NCBI GenBank assembly: GCA_963920705.1
Contig: OY987237.1
Location: forward strand, 7,098,601-7,162,600
Direction: 5' to 3'
Source of the DNA: Odiellus spinosus
Taxonomy: Eukaryota > Arthropoda > Arachnida > Opiliones > Phalangiidae
Length of the DNA: 64,000 bases
The position numbers and the translations under genes were made by a program. Under the pieces are notes generated by a model that worked only from the letters and a program-made list of their open reading frames with translations, was not told where the DNA came from and made no database searches. This document shows positions 1-13,333 of this stretch, piece after piece (positions within the stretch are counted from its first letter, which is position 1; every line of letters begins with the position of its first letter).

Positions 1-690
1 TGAAATTAGGCTTAGCGATTTCATTATTTAATATTAGGCTTAGCGATTTCATTATTTAATATTAGGCTTAGCGATTTCATTATTTAATATTAGGCTTAGC
101 GATTTCATTATTTAATATTAGGCTTAGCGATTTCATTATTTAATATTAGGCTTAGCGATTTCATTATTTAATATTAGGCTTAGCGATTTTCTTATTTAAA
201 ACTTTGATAGTTTCTAAAATTAGGCTTAACGATTTTATTAAAAATTGACATAGTTTTATATTAGGCTTAGCGATTTTCTTAAAACTTGGATAGTTTCTTA
301 AATAGGCTTAACGATTTTATTAAAAATTTACATAGGTTGATATTAGGCTTAGCGATTTTCTTATAAATTTGATAATTTAAAATTAGTCTTGGCGATTTAT
401 TAAAATTTTCGACAGTTTAAAATTAGTCTTAGCGATTTATTAAAAATTTCGACAGTTTAAAATTAGGCTTAGCGATTTATTAAAAATTTCGAGAGTTTAA
501 AATTATTCTTAATTTGTTATTAAATTGATTATAATTATATTATTAATCAATTGATGATTTTAAATTCGGCTCAGAGAATTTATTATTAATAATTTGATAG
601 TTTTAAATTAGGTTTAGCGAATTTAATATTAGAAAATTAATAGTTTGAAATTAGGCTTAGCGATTTTATTAAAAATTTCCGTTTTGATAT
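1..690. repeat. 28-bp satellite with core TTAGGCTTAGCGATTT, decaying rightwards
   Basis: Six near-identical 28-bp units (ATTAGGCTTAGCGATTTCAT, then TATTTAAT) occupy 5-172. Degenerate 55-60 bp derivatives keeping TTAGGCTTAGCGATTT follow to about 690. The array runs off the left edge of the window. Confidence 0.95.
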
Positions 691-1316
691 TTAGGCTTTA
701 GATAGATAAAAATTGATTATAATCCTTAAAATATGAAATTATACTCTTAACCTTTTAAACAAATTAAAGCCCTAATGAATTTTTTCAAATTTCGGGATAA
801 AAAAGGTACTTAAATCATATTTCTATAACATCAAATTATAATTAACAAATTTAATTTTATTCACAATATAAATTAAATGTATTTATCGCTTCATGATTGT
901 ATAGTTGAATTTTATAAGAACATAAATTATTTGATCCAATATTGGAAATAACATGTTCGCTTTCAGTATCTCCTTAAAAATTATATATGAAATTGACTCT
1001 GGAACGAGTAATCTGTTTTGACGAATTTCTCGGGTTATCGGGCGAATCATATACGCAATTTCTTCCTTTAACCTAAACGTGAGGAAGCATCGTAATACGA
1101 AACCCTTAAAATACCTCCGTCATGTTAAAACCGTAAAGAAGTTTTAGATTTTAAGATCTCAGGAAGAGAGAGAGGGAGAGAGAGAGAAAAATGAGTTTTA
1201 AAGTCACTCTTTCACCAATTTCTTGTAAGAATCAAATTGCAAAGCGCAAATTTTAGTAAAGATCATTTAAAAAATGATTTAAAGTAGGGATATTACCTCG
1301 GAATATTATTTAAACC
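691..1316. other. AT-rich sequence, no gene seen
   Basis: No recognisable gene or repeat, apart from a GA-rich simple repeat at about 1160-1190. Confidence 0.6.
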
Positions 1317-1795
1317 TCAGAATCGGATAATGATTATTTTTTTAATCTCGGATAAATTAGTTGTTAATATAAAACCACAAATTAAATAAACAGACGCGTA
1401 TCAAATGGATACGAATTAGACCCGGAGATAAAATTTGAAGCTCGATTAATTAACAAATTACGCGTTTATTCAAACGGATAACGCCAAGATAAAAATACGA
1501 CGTTTCTCCAAATCCGTTTAGAATGAAATATAATAATTATATTTTAATCTAAATTGAAAGGAACAGCGACTACATTCTAGCTTCGAAATCTCAATTTGGG
1601 TTAAAATCCGCGAAGAAACTCGAGTTTCAAATTGTTCTTATCGGCCAATGAATAACTTGTATCAATTTCCAATAGCAATGAATACGAATTGTAAGTTTGC
1701 CGTTACATTCGGGTATCCGTTAACTCGAATAAGAAATTGATATGTTTTTGTGAAAGAATAATATCTGATTGACATTCACGATGCTTTTATTCAAT
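1317..1795 (+). repeat. Dispersed repeat H, copy 1
   Basis: This is highly similar to 37598-38030 in the same orientation. Shared blocks include ACAGACGCGTATCAAATGG, AACGGATAACGCCAAGAT and ATATCTGATTGACATTCACG. A more decayed relative lies around 18530-18870. There is no coding capacity and no obvious terminal repeats. The element class is unknown. Confidence 0.75.
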
Positions 1796-2492
1796 TAATA
1801 AAAGTTATACGAATTCTGAGCTCTAATTAGTTACATATCAGTGTACAGATTACAGGGAATTGGTTACATAACCTCCAAAAATATCTTAAACATATTGCGC
1901 AATATGCTTCGTAAAAAAACCAATGTTGACAGAATGCCTTTAAAATATCCAACCTTGGTAGAAAATGTCTTACAAGGTATAAAGTGGTCGATCCAGTTTT
2001 AGACCTCAAAGAGTAAATCAAGATTGATCTTGAATCTTTTTCTTCATTGATAAATAGTGTAGGTGAGGTCAAAGGGCAGACAACTGGCTCGCTCAACCGT
2101 ATTATTGAGATAGTATAAGGGTTTTGATTTACATCTTATAATAAAAATAGCCCGAGTTCTTATGGCCACAATATAGGGTCATTGACAGACTGTTTCCTGA
2201 ATTTTAAGTGAATTCTTGGTCCTATGGTTTTATTTATCCTTAAGATTGATGTTTTCCACTCTACATAGGGTGTCCTAACTTCCTTAATTTATTCAAAAAG
2301 TTTGCGTAATAGATACAATAAGGGGTGGATTTATATTTAATATTAAAATCAAGTAGATATAAAATAGTACACTTATGTTGCATACTTAGAAAATTATCTT
2401 TTGGTTAAAAGAAGATTTATTTTGTAACATATTCAATCATAATTTTATTTTCATATAAGGCCGTTATGTTTAAAATTAATTGCGGAATTTAG
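1796..2492. other. AT-rich sequence, no gene seen
   Basis: Short open frames exist on both strands at about 1820-2096. None resembles a known protein and none has clear splice signals. Confidence 0.5.
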
Positions 2493-2496
2493 TTAA

Positions 2497-2863
2497 AGGG
2501 AGAATGCAACATAACAACGAGTGATTTTTTTAAATAGGCCTAATCCACCAGTGAAATAATTTACGAACAAATATTAAACTAGAAAAAAATTTAAAACTTA
2601 CCCGGAAAATAGGCTTAGCAGGATTCATGGAGATCCTGATCTCCTCGCGTATATGGTCTAGCGAGTCTCGTGGAGATCTCGCGTGAACGACGGTCTTTTG
2701 CTTGTTGGTTGCTAGACCTTACACGGAGGCAATTCGGCTGATCTCCATGAATCCCGCTAAGCCTAAGTTTTAAATTTATTTCTAGTTTAATATTTATTTT
2801 GCAAACTTTTTATCGGTGGATTAGGTCGATAAAATTCATTTGTTATAAGGTTGCATTCTCTCT
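2497..2863 (+). mobile_element. MITE A, copy 1 (Kolobok/T2-like)
   Basis: The ends are AGGGAGAATGCAAC and GTTGCATTCTCTCT. TTAA lies on the left (2493-2496) and TTAG, a decayed TTAA, on the right. Long subterminal inverted repeats include GGCTTAGCRGGATTCATGG. The TTAA duplication and TTAAAGGGA end fit the TTAAAGGRR signature of T2/Kolobok MITEs. It has no transposase. Confidence 0.85.
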
Positions 2864-2896
2864 TTAGCAGACTCTATCGTGATAATCATAATAATA

Positions 2897-3037
2897 TGAT
2901 TGGTCCGAATTTATGCTTCACTTAAAATCAAACTTAACCAAACTTTAGATATTAATTTAAACCAAAAAACGTGTCTAATAATTGTTAAAAATAATAAATT
3001 CGAAAGTTGTTCCATTTATATTGCTCATAGTTTCCCT
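2897..3037 (+). mobile_element. MITE B, copy 1 (right half)
   Basis: It contains the family B segment AACGTGTCTAATAATTGTT, the terminal AGTTTCCCT, and then TTAA (3038-3041). The left half is missing. It lies 30 bp from MITE A copy 1. Confidence 0.7.
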
Positions 3038-3609
3038 TTAAATCTTTCTCGAATATCAAAAAGAGATTGTTTAGTCTTATTAATGATCCCAGAACTATCC
3101 CAAAACCAGGCGGCACCCAAAATTGACCCGAACTTTCTTTTCTGTAAGAGAGATTATCAGACCATGAATTTCGAGACGGACCATATATTTATTTTTAGGA
3201 TAAAATCCGAAACTCTTTTTGTTGTTTCCTATGGTTTATAGATACAAATTTCAAATGGATATAATTTGAAACTATTATTTTTGGTTTTGACATCTAACGG
3301 TATAAATGGAGTTTTCTTTCACGCATGCGTATAAAATTAATGACTACTAGTACGTTATTTTAGTTCCGTCATCAAATTCTGACGGAAGTTACGGATCACA
3401 AATTCGTGAATTTCATTGAATTGAAAAACGTCAGTCTTTAAAATAAATTAAGATTGAAAGAACTAATCTTGCAAATATTGATTTACATGATTTAAAACTA
3501 TCATTTTTAAACTAAAATGGCATTTTGACATCCAAGATTAATTAGACAACAAAATTTTAATTACATTGAGAGTTAAAAGGCATAGGCTCTGATAATATTT
3601 TGATACGAA

Positions 3610-3803
3610 AGGTAGTTGACTTGATCTGGATTAAGTACTTTTATGAGAAAGACCGCGCGAAAGCGAACTTAATCACTAGTGCCAGGAAGCTTGTAAATGT
3701 AGGTTCTACAATAGCCAGGCGACCATAGTGCCATGACGTAGTATAGCGGGGAATTTTTATTTTTAAAATTTCGATAATTATAAAATACGTATTTTTATTG
3801 AGT
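3610..3803 (+). repeat. Dispersed repeat I, copy 1
   Basis: Similar to 14484-14690 in the same orientation. Shared blocks are AAGACCGCGCGAAAGCGA, GTTCTACAATAGC and CATGACGTAG. Class unknown. Confidence 0.7.
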
Positions 3804-3810
3804 ATCTTAA

Positions 3811-4116
3811 AGGGAGAATGCAACCTGACAAAAAGTATTTTCTAGCCTAATCCACCAATAAAAACAAATATGAAACTAGAAATAAAATAAGAACTTACGC
3901 GGAAAATTTATCGAGATCTGCATTCCCCATAAGGGCCATCTATCAATGTTATTGGTCACTAGTCATTATCTCCATGAATCCTGCTAAGCCTATTTTCCGG
4001 GTAAGTTTTAATTTCTAGTTTAATTTGTTTTGTAAACTTTTTATTGGTGGATTATTCCTATTTAAACAATAAGGTAGCGATAAAAAAATCACTTCTTATT
4101 TGGTTGCATTCTCCCT
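3811..4116 (+). mobile_element. MITE A, copy 2
   Basis: The ends are AGGGAGAATGCAACC and GGTTGCATTCTCCCT, flanked by intact TTAA on both sides (3807-3810 and 4117-4120). The centre is shorter than in other copies. Confidence 0.88.
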
Positions 4117-4542
4117 TTAAGGTATTAATTTTTTTTTTCGCGTAATTTACGTAAGCGTAACAATTTTAAAGTTTATCGTCTTGAATATCTTAAGTAAATA
4201 TAAATGGTGAGTTTAAATTCTCATCACCCTTTTGGAGGTATTGAAGTTTTTCGTAAGAATCGTAAAACAACAACAAACTAGGGTTGTCTGAACAGATAGA
4301 CAGAAGGTTACGTGTGAGATTGCGGTAAACTGTTAGAAAAACCAAAGGTACAACGCGATATAGATAAATATATGGAGAAATGAATTGTTTAGCATATCGA
4401 AACATCTCAAATAGATGCGTGAATGCAGACCGAAAACTTTGACTAAATTTGTTTTTAATCTACATTTAATCTTTATCAAAAGTCTATAATTTTATTCCAT
4501 AAAAGTAAACAACTCCCCATAGCTTAAATATTATCAGCAATT

Positions 4543-4615
4543 CGTCATAGCCCATCACTTAAAAATAGCCAAAAAAGTCATCACCCCTCTATGGCTCGAG
4601 TGGTTTGGAGTCTTC
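4543..4615 (+). repeat. Dispersed short repeat, possibly SINE-like, copy 1
   Basis: About 73 bp match the reverse complement of 47198-47270, with shared AGTCATCACCCCT and GGCTCGAGTGGTTTGGA. TGGCTCGAGTGG resembles a tRNA-type A box, but I see no clear B box. The SINE assignment is only a possibility. Confidence 0.55.
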
Positions 4616-5830
4616 ATAGATATAAAGGGACTTTTTGATATTTTGTATATTGACTCCACCACCTCCCCTTTTACCTTAGTCCAATGAAACTTCACACAAA
4701 TTGCCAATTAAATCTGAATTGAATTTAAGTAGCATTCTCTGAAAAATCGATATTACAGGGTGATTACAATTCCCATATTTTAATAGAAATATCGCTGAAA
4801 AAATACAAAAATGAAGTGAAAATATTTTGGGAAATTGGCTCAAATATCATCGTCTTCTCTGTGTTTAGTTATAAAATGATAAAAAATGCTGTTTTCATGC
4901 CGAAACAAGTTATATTTTTCTTTAATATTACCAATACATCTCCTATATTTTCCTATTATTCTAAAAACAATTCTGTAATTTGCAAAATTCGATTGAAAAT
5001 TTCCTATTTTCCTACAATTTTTATTATTTTTTTATGGAGACCTTTTAAATGCTTTTTATATTTAGGTTATTTCTCTACTAAAAAATATTCTTTTAAAATC
5101 ATTATAAATTTCTCCTTCAGTAGCCCTTTAAATTATATTATTTCTTAAGATTAAAATCTAAACTGTAAGTTCTATTTAACCAATGAGCTTGCGCCACTTG
5201 AATACATTTTGGCGCCTATTTATGTAGAAGAGATCCATCCAATCATTCCATCACGAGTCTAAAATATTACCGCGCGTACTTAAGCCTAATTACAATTTTA
5301 TAACAAACATCTAGCTCATCCGGTAGATATAATCTTTTATTTTAAAAAATTGAATGATCATCATTTTGAAGTATTATTATTATTTTCAAACCTTATAATA
5401 ATTTATTTTTAAATCTTTTCGGCGCGGTCTTCGAAATCTCATCAATAACCAAATCTGACATTATTATCATATTTTTTTCGATAAAACGAAAGTTAAAATC
5501 AGGCAGAGTTGAGGTTAATAACTAAAAGCCAGGCGTTAAAATCTCTTATTCAAGTGGGGGCCATAACCAGTCGAATATTAATGTTAAAATCGTGACAATA
5601 GGAATACTATAAAAAAGATAAGGATTTCGAGAAAGAGATTCGCGATGTACAACGTCTTGACGAACAGACATTTCACCGGGCCCCATGCTCGAAAAAACAA
5701 AAAAGATTTATTTTTTGTTAAAATTTCAGTATTTGATTTCTTTAGAATGATTTTAAACTATGCCTAGGTGAACGTTAGGATAAAAAATTTCTATTATGAA
5801 CTATTCTTGATTGAATTCTTGTGGATGTGT
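4616..5830. other. AT-rich sequence, no gene seen
   Basis: The 110-codon frame at 4816-5148 has low-complexity F/I/K/N/S composition and is probably chance. TTACAGGGTGATTACAATTC at about 4753 may be an arthropod repeat end. Confidence 0.5.
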
Positions 5831-5834
5831 TTAA

Positions 5835-6228
5835 AGGAAGAATGCAACCTAGCAACGAGTGATCTTTTTATCTATTCCGTATCGTTTAAATAGGCCTAAT
5901 CCACTAGAGAAAAAATTTACAAAACAAATAAACTAGAAATAAATTCACAACTTACCCGGAAAATAGGCTTAGCAGGATTCATGGAGATCCTGATTTTCTA
6001 CGGTATAGGGGTCTGCAATCGAACGCGATTGTAAGTCTCGTGGAGATCTGACGTGAACGACGGGCCTTCGTTCATTGGTCGCTAGACCTTTCACGGAGGC
6101 GATTCAGCTGATCTCCATGAATCCCGCTAAGCCTAATTTGAAGTTAAGTTTTAAATTTATTTGTTTTGTAAACTTTTTATCAGTGAATTAGGCTTATTTA
6201 AACGATACGGAATCGATTAAAAAATCAC
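5835..6228 (+). mobile_element. MITE A, copy 3, rearranged right end
   Basis: TTAA (5831-5834) precedes AGGAAGAATGCAACC. The body is a typical family A foldback, but the right end stops at AAAAAATCACT. It is followed (6229-6283) by a fragment of another A-type centre, GAGATCTCGTCTTAACGACG, matching copy 7 at about 38955. Confidence 0.8.
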
Positions 6229-6283
6229 TGAGATCTCGTCTTAACGACGGGTCTTTGCTCATTGGTCGATGACCCTTCAATAT

Positions 6284-8036
6284 CAAGGTGGGGAAAGGGG
6301 GGAGGTGCTGTCCTCTCCACCCCATGTCAGGTTTAATTTCGATCAAGAAAATTGTGCTTCTTTTCCATAACCATTATCGCGTGTAAAAAAATACTCTTGA
6401 ATATTCCCACATCGGTAATACTGGATTCCCTGATGGTCCTATCATTTTAAATTGACCCCAAAAAATTACAAAAAGTTCAAAAAATAATTATCCCTCGAAA
6501 CGGAAGAAAAAGCATTTTTTTAACAAGAACTTTTTAAAGTTTTAAACGTAGATTTGATGGTCAAGATTACGTAATATAAAAGAAAGACTGCCCTTTTTAA
6601 AACAAAATGACCCGCACAAATTTAGAAAAAAAAGTACGGTACATATAATTAGAATCACTTAAATTTCATCACGTAATATAAAATAGTTAGATATTTGAAA
6701 TGGTGGGAAGTTCATTGAAATCTAGCTTACTACAAAGTTCAAGCAGAATATTTAAAAGATGATTTTCAACATTGATTTAGTCCTTAAGCTGAGTTAGTGT
6801 CGTATCACGACCTTAAACTCAAGATGTTTAAGGCGATGATTTAATCTAAGCCCTTTTCCTTTAATATATAATAAATTCGATTAATTTCTATATTAACTTA
6901 ATTTTGTATTTCAGTTTACAATACAATTAAAATTAAAAAAAAAAATCTTCAATTGTTTACGCATTTCCATCTCCCTTTTAAATTCGGTTTAAATTGTGTA
7001 GAAGATGAACACTTAGATTGAAGGTCTCGGCTTATAAATTTAACGTTTCCTTATTGCCCCGATGTGGGATTCAAAAAAATAATAAAAAATGCGTGACATT
7101 TCGTGTAAAATCGTGTTGAATTCGAGTGTTTTTCGTGAAGTTTAAGTGAGGTTCAAATACAAAATTATGGTATCTACAACATATGGGAAACCTACCCCCC
7201 TTTATATAATTTAGTTTAAGAAAGAGGATATTTTGAATAGTAGTAAAAATTGCGTATGAGATGAACTTTTATACCTGTGCATAAATTATACATTATGGAA
7301 TTTATTTCTATGATAATTTGATGAAATTTAAGTTATTATACAGGGTGTGTTCGAAAATGGTGTATAGGACCGAGCTACAGTGGGTTCTATGGGTCATTTT
7401 AAGACGAAAATGTTCTATGACGTTTTGTCGTACATGACGCCGTTAAAGAGTTACGAAATGATTCATGTAAGGATGACCCCTTAACGTACAACTTAAGAAA
7501 TTAATTTAAACACCAAGAACGTGTCTAATAATTGTGAATGTTTTTTGAATAAATTCTAAAATATGCTAAATACAAAGGTCAAATTAGAGCTTTATAGTAT
7601 AACTTTAATTGAGTTTAAATTTAATGAATCGTAACTAAATTTCGTAACCTCCGCGTATACCATACGTAGGTTATATTTATATTTCAAAAGTTTATCGTTG
7701 ATGAAATATTTATGTAGATGTCCCAAGCGATCCGAATAGCCTGCGTTACGTAACACGCCCACTTTCAAAAAAATTATCGCTCAACCTTAGCGTATGACTT
7801 TATTAAATAAATTCCAAACATTCTAACAACGGCCCATCGTGGGAAAAAAATATTTTAAATTCAAGCTTACGTGTTAATGTTTTTCATTTAAAAATACGTA
7901 CACCTTCCCTTTATATTTATTATACTATCTTAATTATTTAATTAATAACTTCCTTAGTTAAATCACAAAAAAACACATTTACCCCTTAAATTAATTTTAA
8001 AATCTAAAAAAAAAAAATTATGTTTATTATAGTTAT
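6284..8036. other. Unique AT-rich sequence with repeat fragments
   Basis: No gene seen. At 7338-7465 there is ACAGGGTGTGTTCGAAAA followed by CATTTTAAGACGAAAATG, a repeat motif I associate with many arthropod genomes (class unknown). A MITE B fragment (AACGTGTCTAATAATTGTG) lies at about 7490-7570. Confidence 0.5.
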
Positions 8037-8040
8037 TTAA

Positions 8041-8461
8041 ATTGAAACTTTTAGCTAAGTATGGAATATCTTTTAAATTTTTTTTCGGAATCACCGAATG
8101 CCATAAAACATATTTTAGAATTTTAAAACAATTATTAGAAATCTTTTAGGTATGTAAATTACTTTCCGAAGTTAGGTTAAGTTTGTAATAATGAGTATAA
8201 TGTCCTAACATTTAAAAAAAGGTCTTGCTTTTGACTTCCAAGGTCCTGAACATTACAAGTGCTAATGAAGGCTGAAATAAAATAATTCTCTTGAAATTCT
8301 ACCCACATTCAAATTTTACCAAACTTAATTAATTAATTTTTAATAATTAATTAAAACATGGCTGATAATTGTTTGAAAAAATTCTCGAATACGTTTTTTG
8401 GAATCCGGTGATTCCGAAAATAAATTAAAATCGGTTCCATTTTTAGCTCCAAGTTTCCTTT
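8041..8461 (+). mobile_element. MITE B, copy 2 (both ends)
   Basis: TTAA flanks both sides (8037-8040 and 8462-8465). The arms are inverted: TCGGAATCACCGAATGCC on the left and GGAATCCGGTGATTCCGA on the right, with the outer right end GCTCCAAGTTTCC. It has no coding capacity. Confidence 0.75.
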
Positions 8462-9001
8462 TTAATTTATAATTATTTACGTAATAATGGAAAATTAACA
8501 TCAAAATTATCATCATACTTAAATCATTAAATTAAATTCACAATCCCTTTAATTTAATTTAAAAATCTTAAAGTTCATCAATTATTTTAGTTATTAATAT
8601 AAATTTAATTTAAATCGGAATTAAAATAAGGTCGATCATTAAAATAAACATAATTATTATGTTTGTGTTATTTTTAGTTTATATTATTATTTTATTCCCG
8701 AAATATGAAATTTTGTTACAATTATCTAAATTTTTATTTGTTTTTTCCATCCACATAATCCTTAATTAAAAATATATTCGTAATAAATTTAAATATTGAC
8801 TAAAACAAATAAAACCCCTTTGACCTAGAAATACACATAAACATCCGCTTAAATATCAATAAGAAACAATCAGAGCGTAATACTTTAACGGTAATAATTA
8901 AACTTAATAAAACTAAAACACAATATAAATATTTCTATTAACACAATATTAAAAACATTACCAACTGTGATAGAAAAAGTATAATTATAAATAAGCTTTA
9001 A

Positions 9002-9408
9002 ATGGAGAATGCAACCTAACAGAATTTTTTTTTTTATGGATTCCTTATTGTTTACATAGGTCTAATCCACTATTTAAAAAATTTACAAACAAATATTAAA
9101 CTAGAAATAAATTTAATACTTACCATCAAAATAGGCTTAGCGGGATTCATGGAGATCAGCTGATTTCCTCGCGTATAAAATCTAGCGACCAATCGAACGC
9201 GATTGTAAGCCTCGTGAACAACAGGCCTTTGCTCCTTAATCGCTAGACACGGAGGCAATTCAGCTGATCTCCATAAATCCCGATAAGATTAATTTCCGGG
9301 TAAGCTTTAAATTTATTTCTAGTTTAATATTTGTTTTGTAAACTTTTAATCGGTGGATTTGGCCTATTTAAACGATAAGGAATCTTGCTATTCGGTTGCA
9401 TTCTCCCT
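9002..9408 (+). mobile_element. MITE A, copy 4
   Basis: The ends are ATGGAGAATGCAACC and GGTTGCATTCTCCCT, with TTAA on both sides (8998-9001 and 9409-9412). The small minus-strand frame inside is repeat sequence. Confidence 0.88.
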
Positions 9409-9412
9409 TTAA

Positions 9413-11075
9413 AAGGTCATGAAGTACAAACTCATATCTATTTTACAACCTTGATTTTTCATTCTTAGACATGTTAGAGGAGCTTAAGCTTTTCGTGTAG
9501 TGTAAACTGCGATTGAGACAAACTACAGTCCCGTTATAATAATTAAAAAAATATATGGTATATATTGAAATATTTGGAATATTTTATAAATATTAAACTA
9601 ATGAACTGTATCGTATTTATATAATTAAATTCGAGATTAGTTGGCATTATGGTCAAAGCCCAGATGAATTAATACACCATTCTAAATCTCATATAATATA
9701 AAATAGTTTAGTGACAACCTAGCTCGTCTTCGATTTATTTATTAATTTATTTATTTAAAAATGAAAGAATGCTCTATTTTTATCGTTTTCAAAAAGATGG
9801 GCTGGGTTGGAATTTGACTTACATGCAGAGGCTCTGTGTACCTATATGTACACACTTCTATTTAAACTATGGGCGTTATACGCTTGCTTTGATATTTTCA
9901 ATAGTAATACTGACTAGAATTTATTTGATATATTTATATTAAATACTAAAAATTTATTCATTTCTTCTCCTATATTAACTAAAGGGACAGTGAAAGCAAA
10001 TAATATAAAGGGCCAGTGCATGTATCCATTTTTAGCTTCAAGTTTCCCTTTAAGTATTACTATTGCTACTTAGCTATTATAATTATAACCTACGATATTT
10101 TTAATTAACTGGAGCTAAATGGTCGATCAAGTTAACTTATAATAATAGTTACTGGTATAGTTTATCAACTGGTTAAGACTAAGAATTAAGGGTATAATAT
10201 TTAAATTTAAACTTTTTTATTATTTTATTATAAGTAACTATCATTATTGATTAATTATTATTATCATGATGATAATTAATTCCGTATTAAAATTATAATT
10301 TTTTTATAAATTATTATTATGAACATTTTTAATTAAAATTGTTAATTAATGTCTTAAAATTCAAGTGATACAATACGATTTTAATATTATCATTCACCAT
10401 CCCTTCAAAATTAAATAGATTCACGTCCATAAACTAGTCGACCTTGCGTCATTATTAAAAAAAATGGTTGGAACTTATATTCTTTGTTATGAAACTTAAT
10501 TCTTAGCACGAAATCTTAGAGTTATAATCATTATTAAATAATATTATATCAGAGATGCTTTCGCGGGCCTAAAGGCAGATCATGTTTCATCATATTCGTA
10601 AATATTAAGTTGATAAATCAGTTTAAGCGTGTAGTATTATTATACAGGAGATATAGAGAGACATTACCTTAGTGTTTAATACAAAATTGAATTGATATAA
10701 TTCTAACCCTAAAGATTTCAAGATTTTATCATCTTGATAGATAGATGATACCATAGATATTTCGATAACTCTTTCTGATAACGTGGAATCTCATTTTTTT
10801 TTCTAAAAAATAAAAAAAAAAACTTATATAAGGAAGGGTCCCTATCAGTGAATGAATGGCTTTCTTTCAGAGTTGATAATCTTTTGATCACAACTTATCC
10901 TACTTCAAATTCGTTTTTATTGAAACATTATTCAACATTCCTCCCTCTCTGGTCTGGAAACACTTCCTGTATTATTTTAAGAATTCAACTAAGCCTTTCT
11001 TTGTGTTCAAATTTAAACGTAAAAAGAAGAAAAAAATACCAATAACAATTGGATTAAGTTATTTGTAAGGTTTAA
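9413..11075. other. AT-rich unique sequence, no gene seen
   Basis: A MITE B right-end fragment (TTTTTAGCTTCAAGTTTCCC) lies at about 10028-10054. The 65-codon frame at 10848 has no recognisable features. Confidence 0.5.
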
Positions 11076-11930
11076 AACAGTTTTCGTATCAAGTTGTGGT
11101 CAATTTTTATTTAATTCTTAAACTAATCATCAGATGGTTTTTAATTGACGAGTTGGTAGTCTAGTAATAGATCTTCAATTCCACGAAGTTTTATACGTCA
11201 ATGTTATATAGGAAGGGAGTTAAATCATTTCTTAGCTAAGCCTTGGTTTTTTAAACTTAAAATAATTATATCTCGTAATCGAAACAACGGAGATTATTCT
11301 ATTTCATAGTTTAGTAATATATGTTTGACTCCCTAATAGTGTCATTCCTTTAAAAAATCTAAAATAGGAGTCGTCTCATTTCTTAGTTAGGCCTTGGCTT
11401 AAAACGGTTTTCGTGCTAAGTTGTGTCAATTTTTATTCGCGTAATTATAAATAATTTTAACTCTTAAACTAATCATCAGTTGTTTTTAATTGGCTAGTTG
11501 GTAGTCTAGTAATAAATCTTCAATTGCTCAAAGTTGTATACGTCAGTATTGCATAGGAAGGGAGTTAACAAATTTCTTAGCTAAGCCTTGGTTTTTTAAA
11601 CTTAATATAATTTTATCTCGTAATCGAATCAACGGAGATTGTTTTTAATTGGTCAGTTTGATAGTTTAGTAATATATATGTAACTATAATATAGGGTCAT
11701 TCGTTTGAAAAATCTAAGAGTCATCTCAATTATAAGTTAAGCCTTGGCTGGCTTAGAGATTATATTTTGACTTTATTTAAATCTTAAGCGAATTATCAGA
11801 GAATTTTATCAATTGGCCAGTTGGTAATCTAGTACTAGATCTTCAATTTCCCAAAGTTTCATTAGTTAGAAAAATTTAGGTTAGGTCTGAAATCATTTCG
11901 CAGTTAAGCCTTGGCTTAAAATGATAAAAT
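11076..11930 (+). repeat. Tandem array J, about 170-190 bp units with AAGCCTTGG
   Basis: Four to five degenerate units share ACTAATCATCAG, AGTTGGTAGTCTAGTAAT, TCTTCAATT and CTAAGCCTTGG. The same family forms a second array at 45780-46410. Confidence 0.8.
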
Positions 11931-12891
11931 ATAAATTACATATAAATTTTTAATTCTGTATTAAGCTACTAATATCGGTAACAAATGTCTTCATCCAAAA
12001 TGAAACAAAAATAAAAACAAAACCATAAATTCTGCCCAATTTAAAAATAAAATAAAAAAATGTATCGTGGTCAACCTACCTTTAAAAATCCTATTGTGAA
12101 AATGATAAAATGTGAATAGTATCTCCAACACGTTGTTAAATGCATCTTTGATGATTAACTCCTCACTGAAAGAGATAGATAAAAAAATATATAAAAAAAA
12201 TGTAATCCATTAGAAGTTGTATTATTTTTGCCTGTTATGCACCACGCAAATATACGCGTGGTTGCGCCTTCAAAAAAAGCATATTGCGTAACCTTTTTGG
12301 CGGCGGGTCAAGGCGATACTTTCGCTTAAAGAATCTTTTTAATAATAAATCCGGAGATTCGCCAATTAAAACGCCGTAAGGATGGCAATTTTTTTAAGGT
12401 CACGTTCGTCAGGGAAAATTGGGGTTAAGCCGAACTTCGTACGTAACGTAGATTACGCTTGAAGGAAGACTATTGACTGGAAATTTAAATATTTCCCGGG
12501 TTTTATAGTAATTAAATATGAACTCTGCAATTTATTCACAATTTTTCATCAATTTATTTCAATTGGAAAATAATATTTGAAACTTTTTTAAGCTTACGAG
12601 TATTAGACCAATAGGAGGCTAGAGTCCATTACGCGATGTTTTGAATAGAAATGATTGAGATATTAGGATTATCGATAATCTGGAATTTCTAAAGTTTTCT
12701 GTCAAAAACTGACCAAAAGATTATAAATTGTAAAAATTAATTTCAATATTTTCAGCTAAGCCTAATTTGGAAATTGTAGAAATTAAAATAGACAGTTTAT
12801 TATTTCTATACACGAAATTTAAAGTGAACATTCACTGTCTTTTAACGCGACCACTGATTGGACGAGAAGTCACTATAAGGAAATTCAAACC
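11931..12891. other. AT-rich unique sequence, no gene seen
   Basis: No gene or repeat recognised. A palindrome TTATCGATAA near 12668 contains TATCGATA (the Drosophila DRE word), which could be chance in AT-rich DNA. Confidence 0.5.
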
Positions 12892-12895
12892 TTAA

Positions 12896-13333
12896 AGTTA
12901 GAATGCAACATAATAACAAGTGTTTTTTATGGATTCCTTAAAGTTTAAATAGGCCTAATCCACCGATAAAAAGTTTACAAAACAAATATTAAACTCGAAA
13001 TAAATTTAAAACTTACCCGGAAAATAGGCTTAGCGGGATTCATGGAGACCAGTTAAATCGCCTCCGTGTAAGGTCTAGCGAATAAATTAGCAAAGGCCCG
13101 TCGTTCACGCGAGATCTCTATGAGACTTACACTCGCGTTCGATTGGTCGCTAGAACTTATACGCGAGGAAATCCGCTGATCTCCATGAGTCCAGCTATGC
13201 CTATTTTCCTGGTAAGTTTTAAATTTTTTTCTAGTTTAATATTTGTTCGTAAATTTATTCACTAGTGGATTAGGCCTATTTAAACCATAAGTAGTTGATA
13301 AAAAATAACTTGTTGTTAGGTTGCATTCTCACT
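12896..13333 (-). mobile_element. MITE A, copy 5 (opposite orientation)
   Basis: The ends are AGTTAGAATGCAACA and GGTTGCATTCTCACT, with intact TTAA on both sides (12892-12895 and 13334-13337). The centre is the reverse complement of copy 8 at 48.1 kb, so it inserted the other way round. Confidence 0.88.

Noticed and set aside
1..690. CRISPR-like regular repeats
   Set aside because: The units are contiguous without unique spacers, in a eukaryotic genome. It is a satellite.
4816..5148. 110-codon hydrophobic frame
   Set aside because: The composition is that expected of random AT-rich sequence; no homology or splice context.
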